Shown here: piece by piece, positions 49,012-57,695 of the stretch
Layout of the letters: each line of letters starts with the position of its first letter
Position numbering within the stretch: the first letter of the stretch is position 1
Assembly (NCBI GenBank): GCA_022793895.1
Contig: JAAWDS010000002.1
Span: 1-64,000, forward strand
DNA length: 64,000 nucleotides
Origin: Provencibacterium sp.
Lineage (GTDB): Bacteria; Bacillota; Clostridia; Oscillospirales; Ruminococcaceae
Direction of reading: 5' to 3'
Program-made: the position numbers and the translations under genes
The notes under the pieces: generated by a model
Databases searched by the model: none
Told to the model about the DNA's origin: nothing
What the model saw: the letters and a program-made list of their open reading frames with translations, nothing else

Positions 49012-49653
49012 ATGAAGCTATATAAATGGGAGCTTGCGCTGCTAATCGGGTTGTTTTTCGCCATAGGATCCGGCAGTTTAGCGGCGTTTGCGCAGGACTG
49101 TGGCGCGTTGCGCGACTCGGTGTTGCGCCTGCATATCCTGGCAAACTCCGATCAGCCCTTCGATCAGCAGATTAAGTTGGAGGTGCGGGATGCAATCCTG
49201 GAAGAATTTGGAGAGGAATTAGCCTCCGTTTCCGAGAAGGAAGGGGCAGAGGCGCTTTCCAGCGAGCTGCTGCCGCAAATGGAGGAGACGGCGCGCCGGG
49301 TGGTGCGCGCCAACGGTTACAGTTACCCGGTTCAGGCCCGGATCGTCCGCATGTATTTTGAAACGCGCACCTATGGACGGATTACCATGCCTGCCGGAAT
49401 GTATGATGCGGTTCGGATAACCATCGGCGAGGCGCAGGGACATAATTGGTGGTGCGTTCTCTATCCTCCCGTCTGCGTTTACAGCGCGTCGGCCCCAGTC
49501 CAGGAGCTCTGCTCCGATGCGGTAGCCGGGGAAAACCCGCGCTATGAACCGCGCTTCAAGGTGGTCGAGTGGCTGGAAGAGGTAAAGGCCGTTTTTGCAA
49601 AAGAGGGGCAAGAGAAAGAATTAGAGGTTGACAACCCCCGGCAAACGCGATAA
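49012..49653 (+). CDS. spoIIR: Stage II sporulation protein R
   Basis: A 213-aa secreted signalling protein. In Bacillus it is made in the forespore under sigma-F and triggers SpoIIGA-dependent processing of pro-sigma-E in the mother cell. A signal sequence (about 1-27) precedes the family core LRLHILANSDQPFDQQIKLEVRDA, and later GHNWWCVLYPPVC. The start ATG 49012 lies 10 nt after AAAGGA; an in-frame ATG at 49000 abuts that site. The promoter of the alaS T-box leader lies within the last codons of the gene. This is direct evidence that the organism, or its recent ancestor, sporulates. Confidence 0.93.
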   Translation: MKLYKWELALLIGLFFAIGSGSLAAFAQDCGALRDSVLRLHILANSDQPFDQQIKLEVRDAILEEFGEELASVSEKEGAEALSSELLPQMEETARRVVRANGYSYPVQARIVRMYFETRTYGRITMPAGMYDAVRITIGEAQGHNWWCVLYPPVCVYSASAPVQELCSDAVAGENPRYEPRFKVVEWLEEVKAVFAKEGQEKELEVDNPRQTR

Positions 49654-49656
49654 AAT
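49628..49656 (+). promoter_or_regulatory. Predicted sigma-A promoter of T-box-alaS
   Basis: Perfect -35 TTGACA (49628-49633), 17-bp spacer, TAAAAT (49651-49656). It overlaps the 3' end of spoIIR; the predicted start is near 49663. Confidence 0.75.
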
Positions 49657-49662
49657 GAATGA

Positions 49663-49978
49663 CATTGGAGAGGCACGCTGGTTTTCAGCGCCTCCCCGGC
49701 CGTTTTGCAGACAACTGGATAGCGGTAAAAACACAGACGGGAAAGAAGTCCATCCCGAAAAACGGATACCCGGATAACAGAGAAAGCGCCCGCCGGCTGA
49801 AAGGCGCTCATCCGGGATAGATGGGCGGGCCATCCCTGAGTTTTGCAGTGGGTAGCTGCAACGTTTGCGCGCGTTAAGCGGAAGAGAGGCGCTCCGGCAA
49901 ACGGAGCGCAATCCGGGTGGTACCGCGGTAGCCGATTGAGCTGTCGTCCCTGATTTTAGGGGCGGTAGCTTATTTTAT
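49663..49978 (+). ncRNA. T-box leader of alaS
   Basis: A tRNA-sensing T-box riboswitch. The conserved T-box CCGGGTGGTACCGCGG lies at 49913-49928, preceded by a hairpin GCGCTCCG/CGGAGCGC (49890-49909). The terminator hairpin is GAGCTGTCGTCCCT (49938-49951) with AGGGGCGGTAGCTT (49958-49971), followed by ATTTTATT. The upstream part forms a long GC-rich stem I, with GCCCGCC pairing with GGGCGGGC around 49786-49829. Uncharged tRNA-Ala should stabilise the antiterminator and permit alaS expression. I could not place the Ala specifier codon with confidence. Confidence 0.88.
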
Positions 49979-50119
49979 TGCTCTGCGGCAAGGATTTTTG
50001 AGGAGGGTAGGAGGCTGAAAAAATTTTTCAACCTCTCGTTTTGTGCCCCTTCTGCTGGGAAAGCAGAAATCCGGCTCTGCCGGGCGGGCGCAATTCTGAA
50101 GAAAGGAATGGTTATCAAG
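49979..50119 (+). other. Long leader between T-box terminator and alaS
   Basis: About 140 nt remain between the terminator and the alaS ATG. It contains an imperfect hairpin GAGGCTGAAAAA/TTTTTCAACCTC (50011-50034) followed by CGTTTTG. Nothing else is recognised. Confidence 0.4.
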
Positions 50120-52759
50120 ATGGAATGGATGTCGGTAAACGACCTGAGAGAAAAGTTTCTCTCCTTTTTTGAAAGCAAGGGGCATACCCGGCTGCCGAGC
50201 TTTCCGCTCGTGCCGCGGGAGGATCCGAGCCTGCTGCTGATTAACTCCGGCATGGCCCCGATGAAGAAGTTTTTCTTAGGTCTGGAAACGCCTCCCAACA
50301 AGCGGGTGACGACCTGCCAGAAGTGTATCCGGACGCCGGATATCGAGCGGGTGGGCCACACCGCGCGGCACGGGACCTATTTCGAGATGCTCGGCAACTT
50401 CTCCTTCGGCGATTATTTCAAGCATGAGGCGACCGCCTGGGCATGGGAATTTTTCACCCGCGTGCTGGAAATCCCGGCCGAGAAGCTGCATGTCTCGGTC
50501 TATCTCGATGACGATGAGGCCTATGATATTTGGACGAAGGAGATAGGCGTCGATCCCAGCCACATGGTCCGGCTGGGCAAGGAGGATAATTTCTGGGAGC
50601 ATGGAAGCGGCCCCTGCGGCCCCTGCTCGGAAATCTATTTCGATCGCGGCCCCGACAAGGGCTGCGGCAGCCCAGATTGCCATGTCGGTTGCGACTGCGA
50701 CCGGTATGTAGAAATCTGGAACATTGTTTTCAGCCAGTTTGATTCGGACGGGGCGGGAAACTATTCCCCGATGGAGCACCCCAACATTGATACCGGTATG
50801 GGACTGGAACGGCTTGCCTGCGTCATGCAGGGGGTATCTAACCTGTTCGAAGTGGATACCGTTCAGAACATTATGGGGCACATCTCCCGCATTGCCGGTG
50901 TGGAGTATGGGGCGGATGCGCGCACGGACGTCTCGTTGCGCGTCATCACCGACCATATTCGTTCGACCACCTTCATGATTGCAGACGGGATCTTGCCTGA
51001 AAACGAGGGGCGGGGCTATGTGCTGCGCCGTCTGCTGCGCCGCGCGGCCCGGCACGGCAAGCTGCTTGGAATCGATAAGCCGTTTCTCTATGAGGTTGCA
51101 GCCACGGTAATTGCGGAGAACCGCACCGCCTATCCGGAGCTTGCGGAGCATGCCGACTATATTGCCAAGGTGATTTCTGCGGAGGAGGAGCGCTTTTCCC
51201 GCACGCTGAACCAGGGGATGGACGTGCTCTTCCAGATAATCGACCGCCTGGAGAGCAAAATGGAAAAGGTCCTTTCCGGCGAAGAGGCGTTTAAGCTCTA
51301 TGATACCTTTGGCTTCCCCATTGACCTGACCCGCGAGATTATCCAGGAGAAGGGGATTGAGATTGATGAGGAGAGCTTCCAAAAGCTCATGCACGAGCAG
51401 CGTGTGCGTGCGCGCAAGGCGCGGGAAGCGCTGGAGGGCTCTGCCTGGGGCGGCGGCCTGCTGGCGGATCTGAGCGGTTCGCAGGAGTTTACCGGCTATT
51501 CTTCACTGAATACGCATACGATGGTAACGGCTATTGTAGCGGGAGAGGCGCGCGCCGAAAATATCTATGAAGGGCAGGAGGGCGTTTTGGCGCTGCGCTC
51601 CACTCCGTTCTATGCCGAGAGCGGCGGTCAGGTGGGGGATACCGGCGTTATCCGCTGCGGGGACAGCTTGTTTGAGGTGCACGACTGCAAAAAGTCCTCG
51701 ACCGGTCATTATCTGCACATGGGCACGATGCTGCGCGGGCAACTTGCGGTAGGGACCGAGATAGAGGCACAGGTGGATGCCGAACGCCGCCAAGCGATCC
51801 AGAAAAACCATTCCGCCTGCCATCTGCTGCAATATGCCCTGCGCAAGGTGTTGGGTACCCACGTACACCAAGCCGGTTCGATGGTGAACGAAACCCGCTG
51901 CCGTTTCGACTTTTCACACTTTGAGGCGATGACGCTGGAGCAGATCGAGCGGACGGAGCAACTCGTGAACGAGCTGATCTTTGCGGCCTTGCCGGTAGAG
52001 ATCCGTGAAATGCCGGTGGAAGAGGCCAAGAAAACGGGAGCCATGGCGCTCTTTGGAGAGAAATATGCCGACGTTGTCCGTGTGTGCAGCATGGGCGGGC
52101 AGTCTATCGAGCTGTGCGGCGGGACCCATGTGGGGAACACGATGGCGATAGGGCTGTTCAAAATTGTCAGCGAGTCGTCCGTTGCGGCAGGCGTGCGGCG
52201 TATCGAGGCGGCCACCGGTTCCGGCGTTTATCAGCTTCTGAAAGAGGCGGATGCGATGCTCGGCGAGTGCGCCGGTATCCTCAAGCTGCAAAACACCGCT
52301 GATCTTCCTCAGAAGCTGCGTACACTCAGTGCGGAAAGCCGTGAGAAGGAGCACAAAATTGCCGAGCTGGAGAGCAAAATAGCGGCTAGCCAGGTGAAGG
52401 AGCTCTTTGCAGACGCTGTTGAAATTGAAGGTACGAGCTTGTTGATTGCAGGCTTTGTGGGTGTGAAGCCGGAGGCCCTCCGCCAGATGATCGATCGGGC
52501 GAGGGAGGTGCGCGACGACGCCGTTGCCATTTTCTATGCAGCCGGAGGAGAGAAAGCCTCTATTGCCGTAGGCGCGACTAAAAAGGCTGTAGAGAAAGGG
52601 ATACATGCAGGCAAGCTCGTCAAGGAAATTACCTCCCGCGTAGGCGGCAGCGGCGGCGGCCGGCCGGACAGCGCCATGGGCGGCGCTACCGAAATCTTTA
52701 AGATTGATGAAACGATGACCCTGGTTCCCGATATGATCCGAACGATGCTGAAAAAATAG
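50120..52759 (+). CDS. alaS: Alanyl-tRNA synthetase
   Basis: An 879-aa class II aminoacyl-tRNA synthetase. The N-terminal catalytic core has motif 1 INSGMAPMKKFF and the TARHGTYFEMLGNFSFGDYFK region; the editing domain has HSACHLLQYAL and CGGTHVGNT (zinc and deacylation residues); the C-Ala domain with GGSGGGRPDSAMGG closes the protein. All parts are present at normal length. ATG 50120 gives the family start MEWMSVNDLREKFLSFF and lies 12 nt after AAAGGA; an in-frame ATG at 50108 abuts that site. It is controlled by the T-box leader. Confidence 0.97.
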   Translation: MEWMSVNDLREKFLSFFESKGHTRLPSFPLVPREDPSLLLINSGMAPMKKFFLGLETPPNKRVTTCQKCIRTPDIERVGHTARHGTYFEMLGNFSFGDYFKHEATAWAWEFFTRVLEIPAEKLHVSVYLDDDEAYDIWTKEIGVDPSHMVRLGKEDNFWEHGSGPCGPCSEIYFDRGPDKGCGSPDCHVGCDCDRYVEIWNIVFSQFDSDGAGNYSPMEHPNIDTGMGLERLACVMQGVSNLFEVDTVQNIMGHISRIAGVEYGADARTDVSLRVITDHIRSTTFMIADGILPENEGRGYVLRRLLRRAARHGKLLGIDKPFLYEVAATVIAENRTAYPELAEHADYIAKVISAEEERFSRTLNQGMDVLFQIIDRLESKMEKVLSGEEAFKLYDTFGFPIDLTREIIQEKGIEIDEESFQKLMHEQRVRARKAREALEGSAWGGGLLADLSGSQEFTGYSSLNTHTMVTAIVAGEARAENIYEGQEGVLALRSTPFYAESGGQVGDTGVIRCGDSLFEVHDCKKSSTGHYLHMGTMLRGQLAVGTEIEAQVDAERRQAIQKNHSACHLLQYALRKVLGTHVHQAGSMVNETRCRFDFSHFEAMTLEQIERTEQLVNELIFAALPVEIREMPVEEAKKTGAMALFGEKYADVVRVCSMGGQSIELCGGTHVGNTMAIGLFKIVSESSVAAGVRRIEAATGSGVYQLLKEADAMLGECAGILKLQNTADLPQKLRTLSAESREKEHKIAELESKIAASQVKELFADAVEIEGTSLLIAGFVGVKPEALRQMIDRAREVRDDAVAIFYAAGGEKASIAVGATKKAVEKGIHAGKLVKEITSRVGGSGGGRPDSAMGGATEIFKIDETMTLVPDMIRTMLKK

Positions 52760-52793
52760 CCGTTTGAGGAGACGCTGGACGAAAGGCCGTTAG

Positions 52794-52828
52794 GAAGTTG
52801 GTTTCCGCCCCTTTTAAGGGGGAACTTC
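52794..52828 (+). terminator. Possible hairpin after alaS
   Basis: GAAGTT (52794-52799) with AACTTC (52823-52828) enclosing CCCCTT/AAGGGG. No T tract follows, so termination is uncertain. Confidence 0.35.
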
Positions 52829-52917
52829 AGGAAGCGGCGTTGTCCAAGGAGCTTTGTTCCAGCTTCCGCTAAGGAAAGCTGCTGATGAAAACTAGGAGAT
52901 CACCGGAGGTTGATGGA

Positions 52918-53256
52918 ATGGATTGCATTTTCTGTAGGATTGCAGCGGGAGAGATCCCATCTACCAAAATCTTTGAGGACGACCAGGTGTTGGCCTTTTA
53001 TGATGCGTCGCCGCAGGCGCCGGTTCATTTTCTTGTCATTCCCAAAACCCATATCGGGAGCGTGCAGGAGGTGGATGCCGGCAACAGCGGGATGATCGCC
53101 CATATTTTTGAGGTCATTGCCGGCATTGCCCGGCAGTTGGATTTGGACAACGGCTACCGGGTCGTCACCAACGTAGGAGACGACGGCGGCCAGACAGTCG
53201 GCCACCTGCATTTCCATGTGCTTGCAAAGCGGAAGCTCGCCTGGCCTCCAGGCTGA
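52918..53256 (+). CDS. HIT family protein (histidine triad nucleotide-binding, HINT-like)
   Basis: A 112-aa HIT protein, a nucleotide phosphoramidase-type hydrolase. It opens DCIFCRIAAGEIPSTKIFEDD and ends with the histidine triad HLHFHV. Start ATG 52918 lies 8 nt after CGGAGG; an upstream in-frame ATG at 52885 would add 11 residues that do not fit the family. It begins a tightly packed series running to the end of the window. The physiological substrate is unknown. Confidence 0.93.
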   Translation: MDCIFCRIAAGEIPSTKIFEDDQVLAFYDASPQAPVHFLVIPKTHIGSVQEVDAGNSGMIAHIFEVIAGIARQLDLDNGYRVVTNVGDDGGQTVGHLHFHVLAKRKLAWPPG

Positions 53257-53308
53257 GAAGACGTTTTAACAGGCCATCCGCAAAATCAGCCGAAAGGAGC
53301 TGCTTGAA

Positions 53309-53851
53309 ATGTCGGAATTTTTTGAGTTGAAGGTGGCGGGGCTTACCCGTCAGCTTCCGATCTGCAAGGTCAACGATCATCTGTCTATCGCCGCGTTTAT
53401 TATGTTTTCCGATATAGAGATGACCGTAGCCGCTGCGACGGAGCTGCTGCGCCGCGTACCGGAATACGATGTTCTTTTGACCGCCGAGAGCAAGGGAATT
53501 CCGCTGGCTTATGAAATGTCCCGCCAGTCTGGGAAGAAATATATTTTGGCGCGTAAAAGCGTAAAGCTCTACATGCGCGATCCGGTGGAGGTGGACGTAA
53601 AGTCGATCACCACCGCGAATCCGCAGAAGCTCTATTTGGACGCGGAGGATCTTCACTATCTGAAGAATAAACGTGTTCTGGTGGTGGACGATGTGATCAG
53701 TACCGGCCGATCGCTGCAATCCTTGGAAAGCCTTGTGGAGAAGGCGGGCGGCATAATTGCCGGGAAAGCGGCCGTGCTGGCCGAGGGGGAGGCCAGCGAG
53801 CGCGAGGATATCATCTATCTAGCTCCGCTGCCGGTCTTCCCTAAGGAATAA
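53309..53851 (+). CDS. Phosphoribosyltransferase (adenine/xanthine PRT-like)
   Basis: A 180-aa type I phosphoribosyltransferase. The PRPP-binding motif is VLVVDDVISTGRS; upstream are LLTAESKGIPLAYEMS and the flexible loop region ARKSVKLYM, as in adenine phosphoribosyltransferases of the APRT/PurR-effector fold. It probably salvages a purine base, but the specificity cannot be read from sequence. The start follows AAAGGAGCTGCTTGAA. It is 53 nt after the HIT gene and 25 nt before comEC. Confidence 0.87.
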   Translation: MSEFFELKVAGLTRQLPICKVNDHLSIAAFIMFSDIEMTVAAATELLRRVPEYDVLLTAESKGIPLAYEMSRQSGKKYILARKSVKLYMRDPVEVDVKSITTANPQKLYLDAEDLHYLKNKRVLVVDDVISTGRSLQSLESLVEKAGGIIAGKAAVLAEGEASEREDIIYLAPLPVFPKE

Positions 53852-53876
53852 TCTCTGAACGACAGGAGTGGTTATC

Positions 53877-56003
53877 ATGAGGCGGCCAATGTTTGGGATA
53901 GGGGTTGTATTTTTCTTATCCACAGCGGCTGCCTTAATTTTTGGCTTCAATTTCGCCGTAGCTACCGGTTTGTTTCTGCTGCTTTGCAGCGGTCTGGCCC
54001 TCCTTCTGGTTCGCCGCTACCGGGGAACGGCCGCCTGCCTTTTGCTGGCAGCGGCGCTCGCGATGGGACTGGCAGCGCTGCGGGAAGCGCGCTATCTCCG
54101 CCCGGTAGAGGGATTGGCCGGCCGCACTGTTTATCTAAAGGGCCGGGTAACGGAGATCACCTATTACGATCAAAACGCCCGCTATCTGCTGGATGCTCGC
54201 ATCCCGCTTCAGGATGGGCGGGAGCTGAAAACCAATCTGCTGCTCTATGCTCATACCCCGCTGCCGACACACCTGAACGAAGAACTGAGCGGCTATGTCT
54301 CGCTCACCCTGCCGGGCAACAAAGGAAAATACCGGTGGCTGAACCTTTCAAAGCGCATTCTTCTGTCTGGAAGTTTCAGCGAGGAGCCGCAGATCACGGC
54401 TAAGGCCCAGGCGGAGCGGACGCCCGGCTACTACATTGGGGAGCTGCGGGAATATCTTGTCCGGCAGAATGAGCGGTTGCTTCCAGGGGACGCGGCGGCG
54501 CTGGCCAGCGCCATGCTCCTAGGGCAGAAGCAGCGGGTGAGCGACGAGGTGCAGTTGGATTTCCGCCGCGCGGGCCTCATCCATCTAATGGCGGTATCCG
54601 GTTTCCACGTCACACTGGTAGCCGCCCTTTTGCTGGGCATTTTCCGAATCGCCGGGATTCCCCGGCGCTGGGGCGGGCTTTTAGTGCTGCCGTTCCTCCT
54701 TTTATTTGTTGCGGTGGCCGGGTTTACTGCATCCGCCGTCCGCGCAGGACTAATGACCGGTCTTGGCATGGCGGCCTTGGCGCTGCGGGAACAATACGAT
54801 CCGCCGAGCGCCTTGGGGTTCGCCATCCTTGCCGAATGTATCTGCGATCCTTACAGTGCGCTCGGCGCGGGGTTCCTTCTCTCCTTTAGCGCCTGCGCAG
54901 GTATTTTGTTCGCCGGTCCGGCTATCCGCGCGTGGCTGTGCAGGGTTTGGGGCGCTGAACCGGAGGAAACGGGGAGACTGCGCCGGATGCTGCGGGAATC
55001 CTTTGCCATCTCGTTGGCGGCGTTTCTTTTTACGCTGCCGGTACAGATCTATCTGTTTGATACCTTTTCGCTCATCGCTCCGGTGGCTTCGGTACTCTCT
55101 ATGCCGGTTGCCACCGGCATGCTTTGGTGTGCGGCCGTCGCGCTTCTGCTGGCCGCTGTGCCGTTTCTGTTCCCGTTGGCGCGGATTCTCTCGTTGGCTA
55201 CCGGCCTGCTCGCCCGTCTGCTTTCGTCGTTGGCCGCCGGTTTCTCGGCGATCCCGTTCGCTGTGCTGCCGGTCCGGTATGAATTTATAAAGTGGCTGGT
55301 GATGGTTTTCTATCTGGGCGCGTTGCTTCTGGCGATCGGCCGCGCGGCGAAAAGGACGCGAAGATTTTGCGCCCTGTTGGCGGTCGGGGTGCTTGCGGCC
55401 GGGCTGGGATCCGCCCAGCTGCTCTACCGGGATACGGCGCAGTTGACCATCTTTTCCGGGATGGATGCCGCTGTGCTGGTGCGCGGGAACCGGGCTGCGC
55501 TCATCGGCTTCCCCAAAACCTTCTATCAGAGCCGGGTGATTGAGAGCTACCTGCGCGATTTGCAGATCCGCTCGCTGGAACTGGCGTTGAGCACCAATCT
55601 GGATAATGAGGAATCTCTCGGCGCGGCTTCTCTCTTCCGGAAATACCCGCCCCGGCAGGTGGTGATGCCCGCCGCAGGGAGATACACCGAAAATATCCTG
55701 CATGCGCTTCCTTATGGGCAAAGAGTTGTCAACCGCGCTCGGATCGATCAGCTGGAGACTATGGGGATCGGGCTGAAGCTGCTCCCATGTTCCTGCGGCG
55801 CGGGCTGTTCCATCGATTTTGGCGGGGCGAACCTCTTAAAAACAAACGAAGATTGTGTTATAATGAAAGGCGATTACCAAACGCAAGGGATTATCCGCGG
55901 CTGGATGCTAGTGAAAGAGCGCCGCGATGGGAAGCGGATGAAGGTTTCGGAGGACGGCGACCGTCTTACTACCTATACGTTTCGAATCCAGAAAGGGGAG
56001 TGA
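53877..56003 (+). CDS. comEC: ComEC/Rec2 family competence membrane protein with degenerate C-terminal beta-lactamase-like domain
   Basis: A 708-aa membrane protein of the ComEC family, the channel for single-stranded DNA uptake. An N-terminal OB-like DUF4131 region (about 25-165) is followed by the Competence domain (about 195-475; LIHLMAVSGFHVTLVAALLLG). The C terminus (about 520-708) aligns with the metallo-beta-lactamase-like domain, but LDVGQGD is replaced by TIFSGMD and the metal motif HPHADH by STNLDNEE (572-579). Nuclease activity there is thus unlikely. No comEA or comFA is in the window. GTG 53868 overlaps the ribosome binding site CAGGAG; ATG 53877 is preferred. Confidence 0.9.
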   Translation: MRRPMFGIGVVFFLSTAAALIFGFNFAVATGLFLLLCSGLALLLVRRYRGTAACLLLAAALAMGLAALREARYLRPVEGLAGRTVYLKGRVTEITYYDQNARYLLDARIPLQDGRELKTNLLLYAHTPLPTHLNEELSGYVSLTLPGNKGKYRWLNLSKRILLSGSFSEEPQITAKAQAERTPGYYIGELREYLVRQNERLLPGDAAALASAMLLGQKQRVSDEVQLDFRRAGLIHLMAVSGFHVTLVAALLLGIFRIAGIPRRWGGLLVLPFLLLFVAVAGFTASAVRAGLMTGLGMAALALREQYDPPSALGFAILAECICDPYSALGAGFLLSFSACAGILFAGPAIRAWLCRVWGAEPEETGRLRRMLRESFAISLAAFLFTLPVQIYLFDTFSLIAPVASVLSMPVATGMLWCAAVALLLAAVPFLFPLARILSLATGLLARLLSSLAAGFSAIPFAVLPVRYEFIKWLVMVFYLGALLLAIGRAAKRTRRFCALLAVGVLAAGLGSAQLLYRDTAQLTIFSGMDAAVLVRGNRAALIGFPKTFYQSRVIESYLRDLQIRSLELALSTNLDNEESLGAASLFRKYPPRQVVMPAAGRYTENILHALPYGQRVVNRARIDQLETMGIGLKLLPCSCGAGCSIDFGGANLLKTNEDCVIMKGDYQTQGIIRGWMLVKERRDGKRMKVSEDGDRLTTYTFRIQKGE
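55856..55864 (+). promoter_or_regulatory. Possible internal promoter ahead of holA
   Basis: TGTTATAAT (extended -10) inside the 3' end of comEC. The -35 region is weak. It could supply transcription of holA and downstream genes independent of comEC. Confidence 0.3.
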
Positions 56004-56009
56004 AGGCAG

Positions 56010-57068
56010 ATGAAGCTGTCCGATGAAAAATCGGTCAACGCCGCTTTAAAAGGCGGGACGCTTCGCTTTCCTGTTCTTATTTATGGAAGCGAGGAGTATT
56101 TAAAGAGGGCCTATTTGGAAAGAATATTGGGGAAACGGCCGGAGGGCGGTTTAGCCGCTTTTAACGATATTCGGATAGACTTCTCCTCTCTCGACCCGCA
56201 GAAGTTGGCCGATGCGCTTTTGAACCCGCCGGTGATGGCGGAATATAAAACCGTCCTCGTTTACGATGTGTCGCCCAAGGAGATAGGGGTCGAGTTATTC
56301 AAACAGATGGAGGGCCTTTTTAAAGAGTCCTATGCGGATTGCCGCGCCGTTTTTTTGGAGAAGAGCGGGACGGTGGACGATAAGCGCGACGACAAATCTA
56401 AAAAACTCATTAAGCTCTTTGATCAATATGGTTCCGTGCTCCAATTCAAGGAGCGCACCGAAACCGATTTGGGGAAGCTGCTCCGTGCACGCGCTGAAAA
56501 AGCGGGCTGCACCTTGTCTCCCGCTGCGCAGAAGCTGCTTTTATCCCGCTGCGGGCGAGAGATGACCGCGCTCTATTCAGAGTTAGACAAGCTCTGCTTT
56601 TACCGTCCGGCAGGCGAGATCAGCGAAGCTGATGTGGAACAGATGGTCACGCGGCAGGCGGAGGATAACATTTTTAGTTTGTCGCGCGCCATTCTGCGGG
56701 GGGATTATGACGGGGCTATGCGCATCCTGCACGATCTTTTGGTGCTGCGGACCCCACAGGAGACGATTCTGGGCACTCTCGCGCAATACTATGTAGATCT
56801 CTACCGGGCACGGGCGGCGGCGATAGCCGGGGTCAGCGCCGCGCGGGCGGCGGAAGATTTTGGTTATGGCCGCAGGGCGTTTGCCTTTGAAAACGCCCTG
56901 CGCGATCAGCGCAAGCTCAGCGAGGGTTATCTCTGCTATGCGTTGGACGTTCTTTCGGATGCGGATATCCGGCTCAAATCCACCCAAAACGATACACAGA
57001 CGGTGTTGGAGGCGGCGGTGACGGCGCTTTTTATCCGTGAACCTGGAAAGGGGCGGGGCGGTTGCTGA
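56010..57068 (+). CDS. holA: DNA polymerase III subunit delta
   Basis: A 352-aa clamp-loader subunit. An AAA+-like domain with degenerate nucleotide site (FPVLIYGSEEYLKRAYLERIL; no Walker A) is followed by a helical collar domain (about 210-345) with DNIFSLSRAILRGDYDGAMRIL. comEC followed by holA is a common Firmicute order. ATG 56010 follows GGGAGTGAAGGCAG. Its stop overlaps the TTG start of the next gene. Confidence 0.93.
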   Translation: MKLSDEKSVNAALKGGTLRFPVLIYGSEEYLKRAYLERILGKRPEGGLAAFNDIRIDFSSLDPQKLADALLNPPVMAEYKTVLVYDVSPKEIGVELFKQMEGLFKESYADCRAVFLEKSGTVDDKRDDKSKKLIKLFDQYGSVLQFKERTETDLGKLLRARAEKAGCTLSPAAQKLLLSRCGREMTALYSELDKLCFYRPAGEISEADVEQMVTRQAEDNIFSLSRAILRGDYDGAMRILHDLLVLRTPQETILGTLAQYYVDLYRARAAAIAGVSAARAAEDFGYGRRAFAFENALRDQRKLSEGYLCYALDVLSDADIRLKSTQNDTQTVLEAAVTALFIREPGKGRGGC

Positions 57069-57667
57069 GGCTGGATCGCCCCCTGGTTGTAGAAGGGAAA
57101 TATGATAAAATTAAACTTTCGCGTCTGGTCGATACGCTGATCCTGACGACAGACGGCTTCCGTATCTTTCGGGACCGGGAGAAACTGGCCTATCTGCGCG
57201 GCTTGGCGGCAAAGGATGGATTGATTATTTTTACCGATTCGGATGCCGCCGGTTTTAAGATCCGCGGGTATTTGAAGGGAGCGGTCGATCCGGCGAAGCT
57301 CATACAGATTTATACGCCGGATATCTTCGGCAGGGAGCGGCGGAAGGCTTCTCCCTCCAAGGAGGGGAAGCTGGGGGTGGAAGGAATGGAGGATCGGTTG
57401 CTGATCGAGACCTTTCTCCGGGCGGGAGTTGTTTTGGATGCTGGAGGAGCTCTCCCCTTCCGGCCGGAGGAGGCTGAACCCATGACAAAGGCCGATCTGT
57501 TTTCTATGGGACTCAGCGGCCAGCCGGACAGCGCCGCGCGGCGGCGGCAGCTACAGGCGTTACTTGGCCTACCCGCGCAGATGAGCGCAGGGGCTCTGCT
57601 GCAATATCTGAACTATGCCTGCCGGCGGGACGAGTTTTACCAAGCTCTGGAACGTCTGGAACCATAG
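57062..57667 (+). CDS. rnmV: Ribonuclease M5-like TOPRIM protein
   Basis: A 201-aa protein with an N-terminal TOPRIM domain: VVEGKYDKIK with the catalytic Glu, and IIFTDSDAAG with the acidic pair. The C-terminal region is of the DUF4093 type. RNase M5 matures 5S rRNA in low-GC Gram-positives. The start is TTG 57062, overlapping the holA stop, with AAAGGGGCGGGGCGG upstream. It is somewhat longer than the B. subtilis protein; substrate identity is by family. Confidence 0.85.
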   Translation: MLRLDRPLVVEGKYDKIKLSRLVDTLILTTDGFRIFRDREKLAYLRGLAAKDGLIIFTDSDAAGFKIRGYLKGAVDPAKLIQIYTPDIFGRERRKASPSKEGKLGVEGMEDRLLIETFLRAGVVLDAGGALPFRPEEAEPMTKADLFSMGLSGQPDSAARRRQLQALLGLPAQMSAGALLQYLNYACRRDEFYQALERLEP

Positions 57668-57695
57668 CTGCTGTTATTTTGGATGGGGGGAGAGC

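Noticed and set aside
54750-55721. Open frame of 323 codons antisense to comEC
   Set aside because: Arg/Gln/Glu-rich low-information product typical of a shadow frame; comEC is well supported on the other strand.
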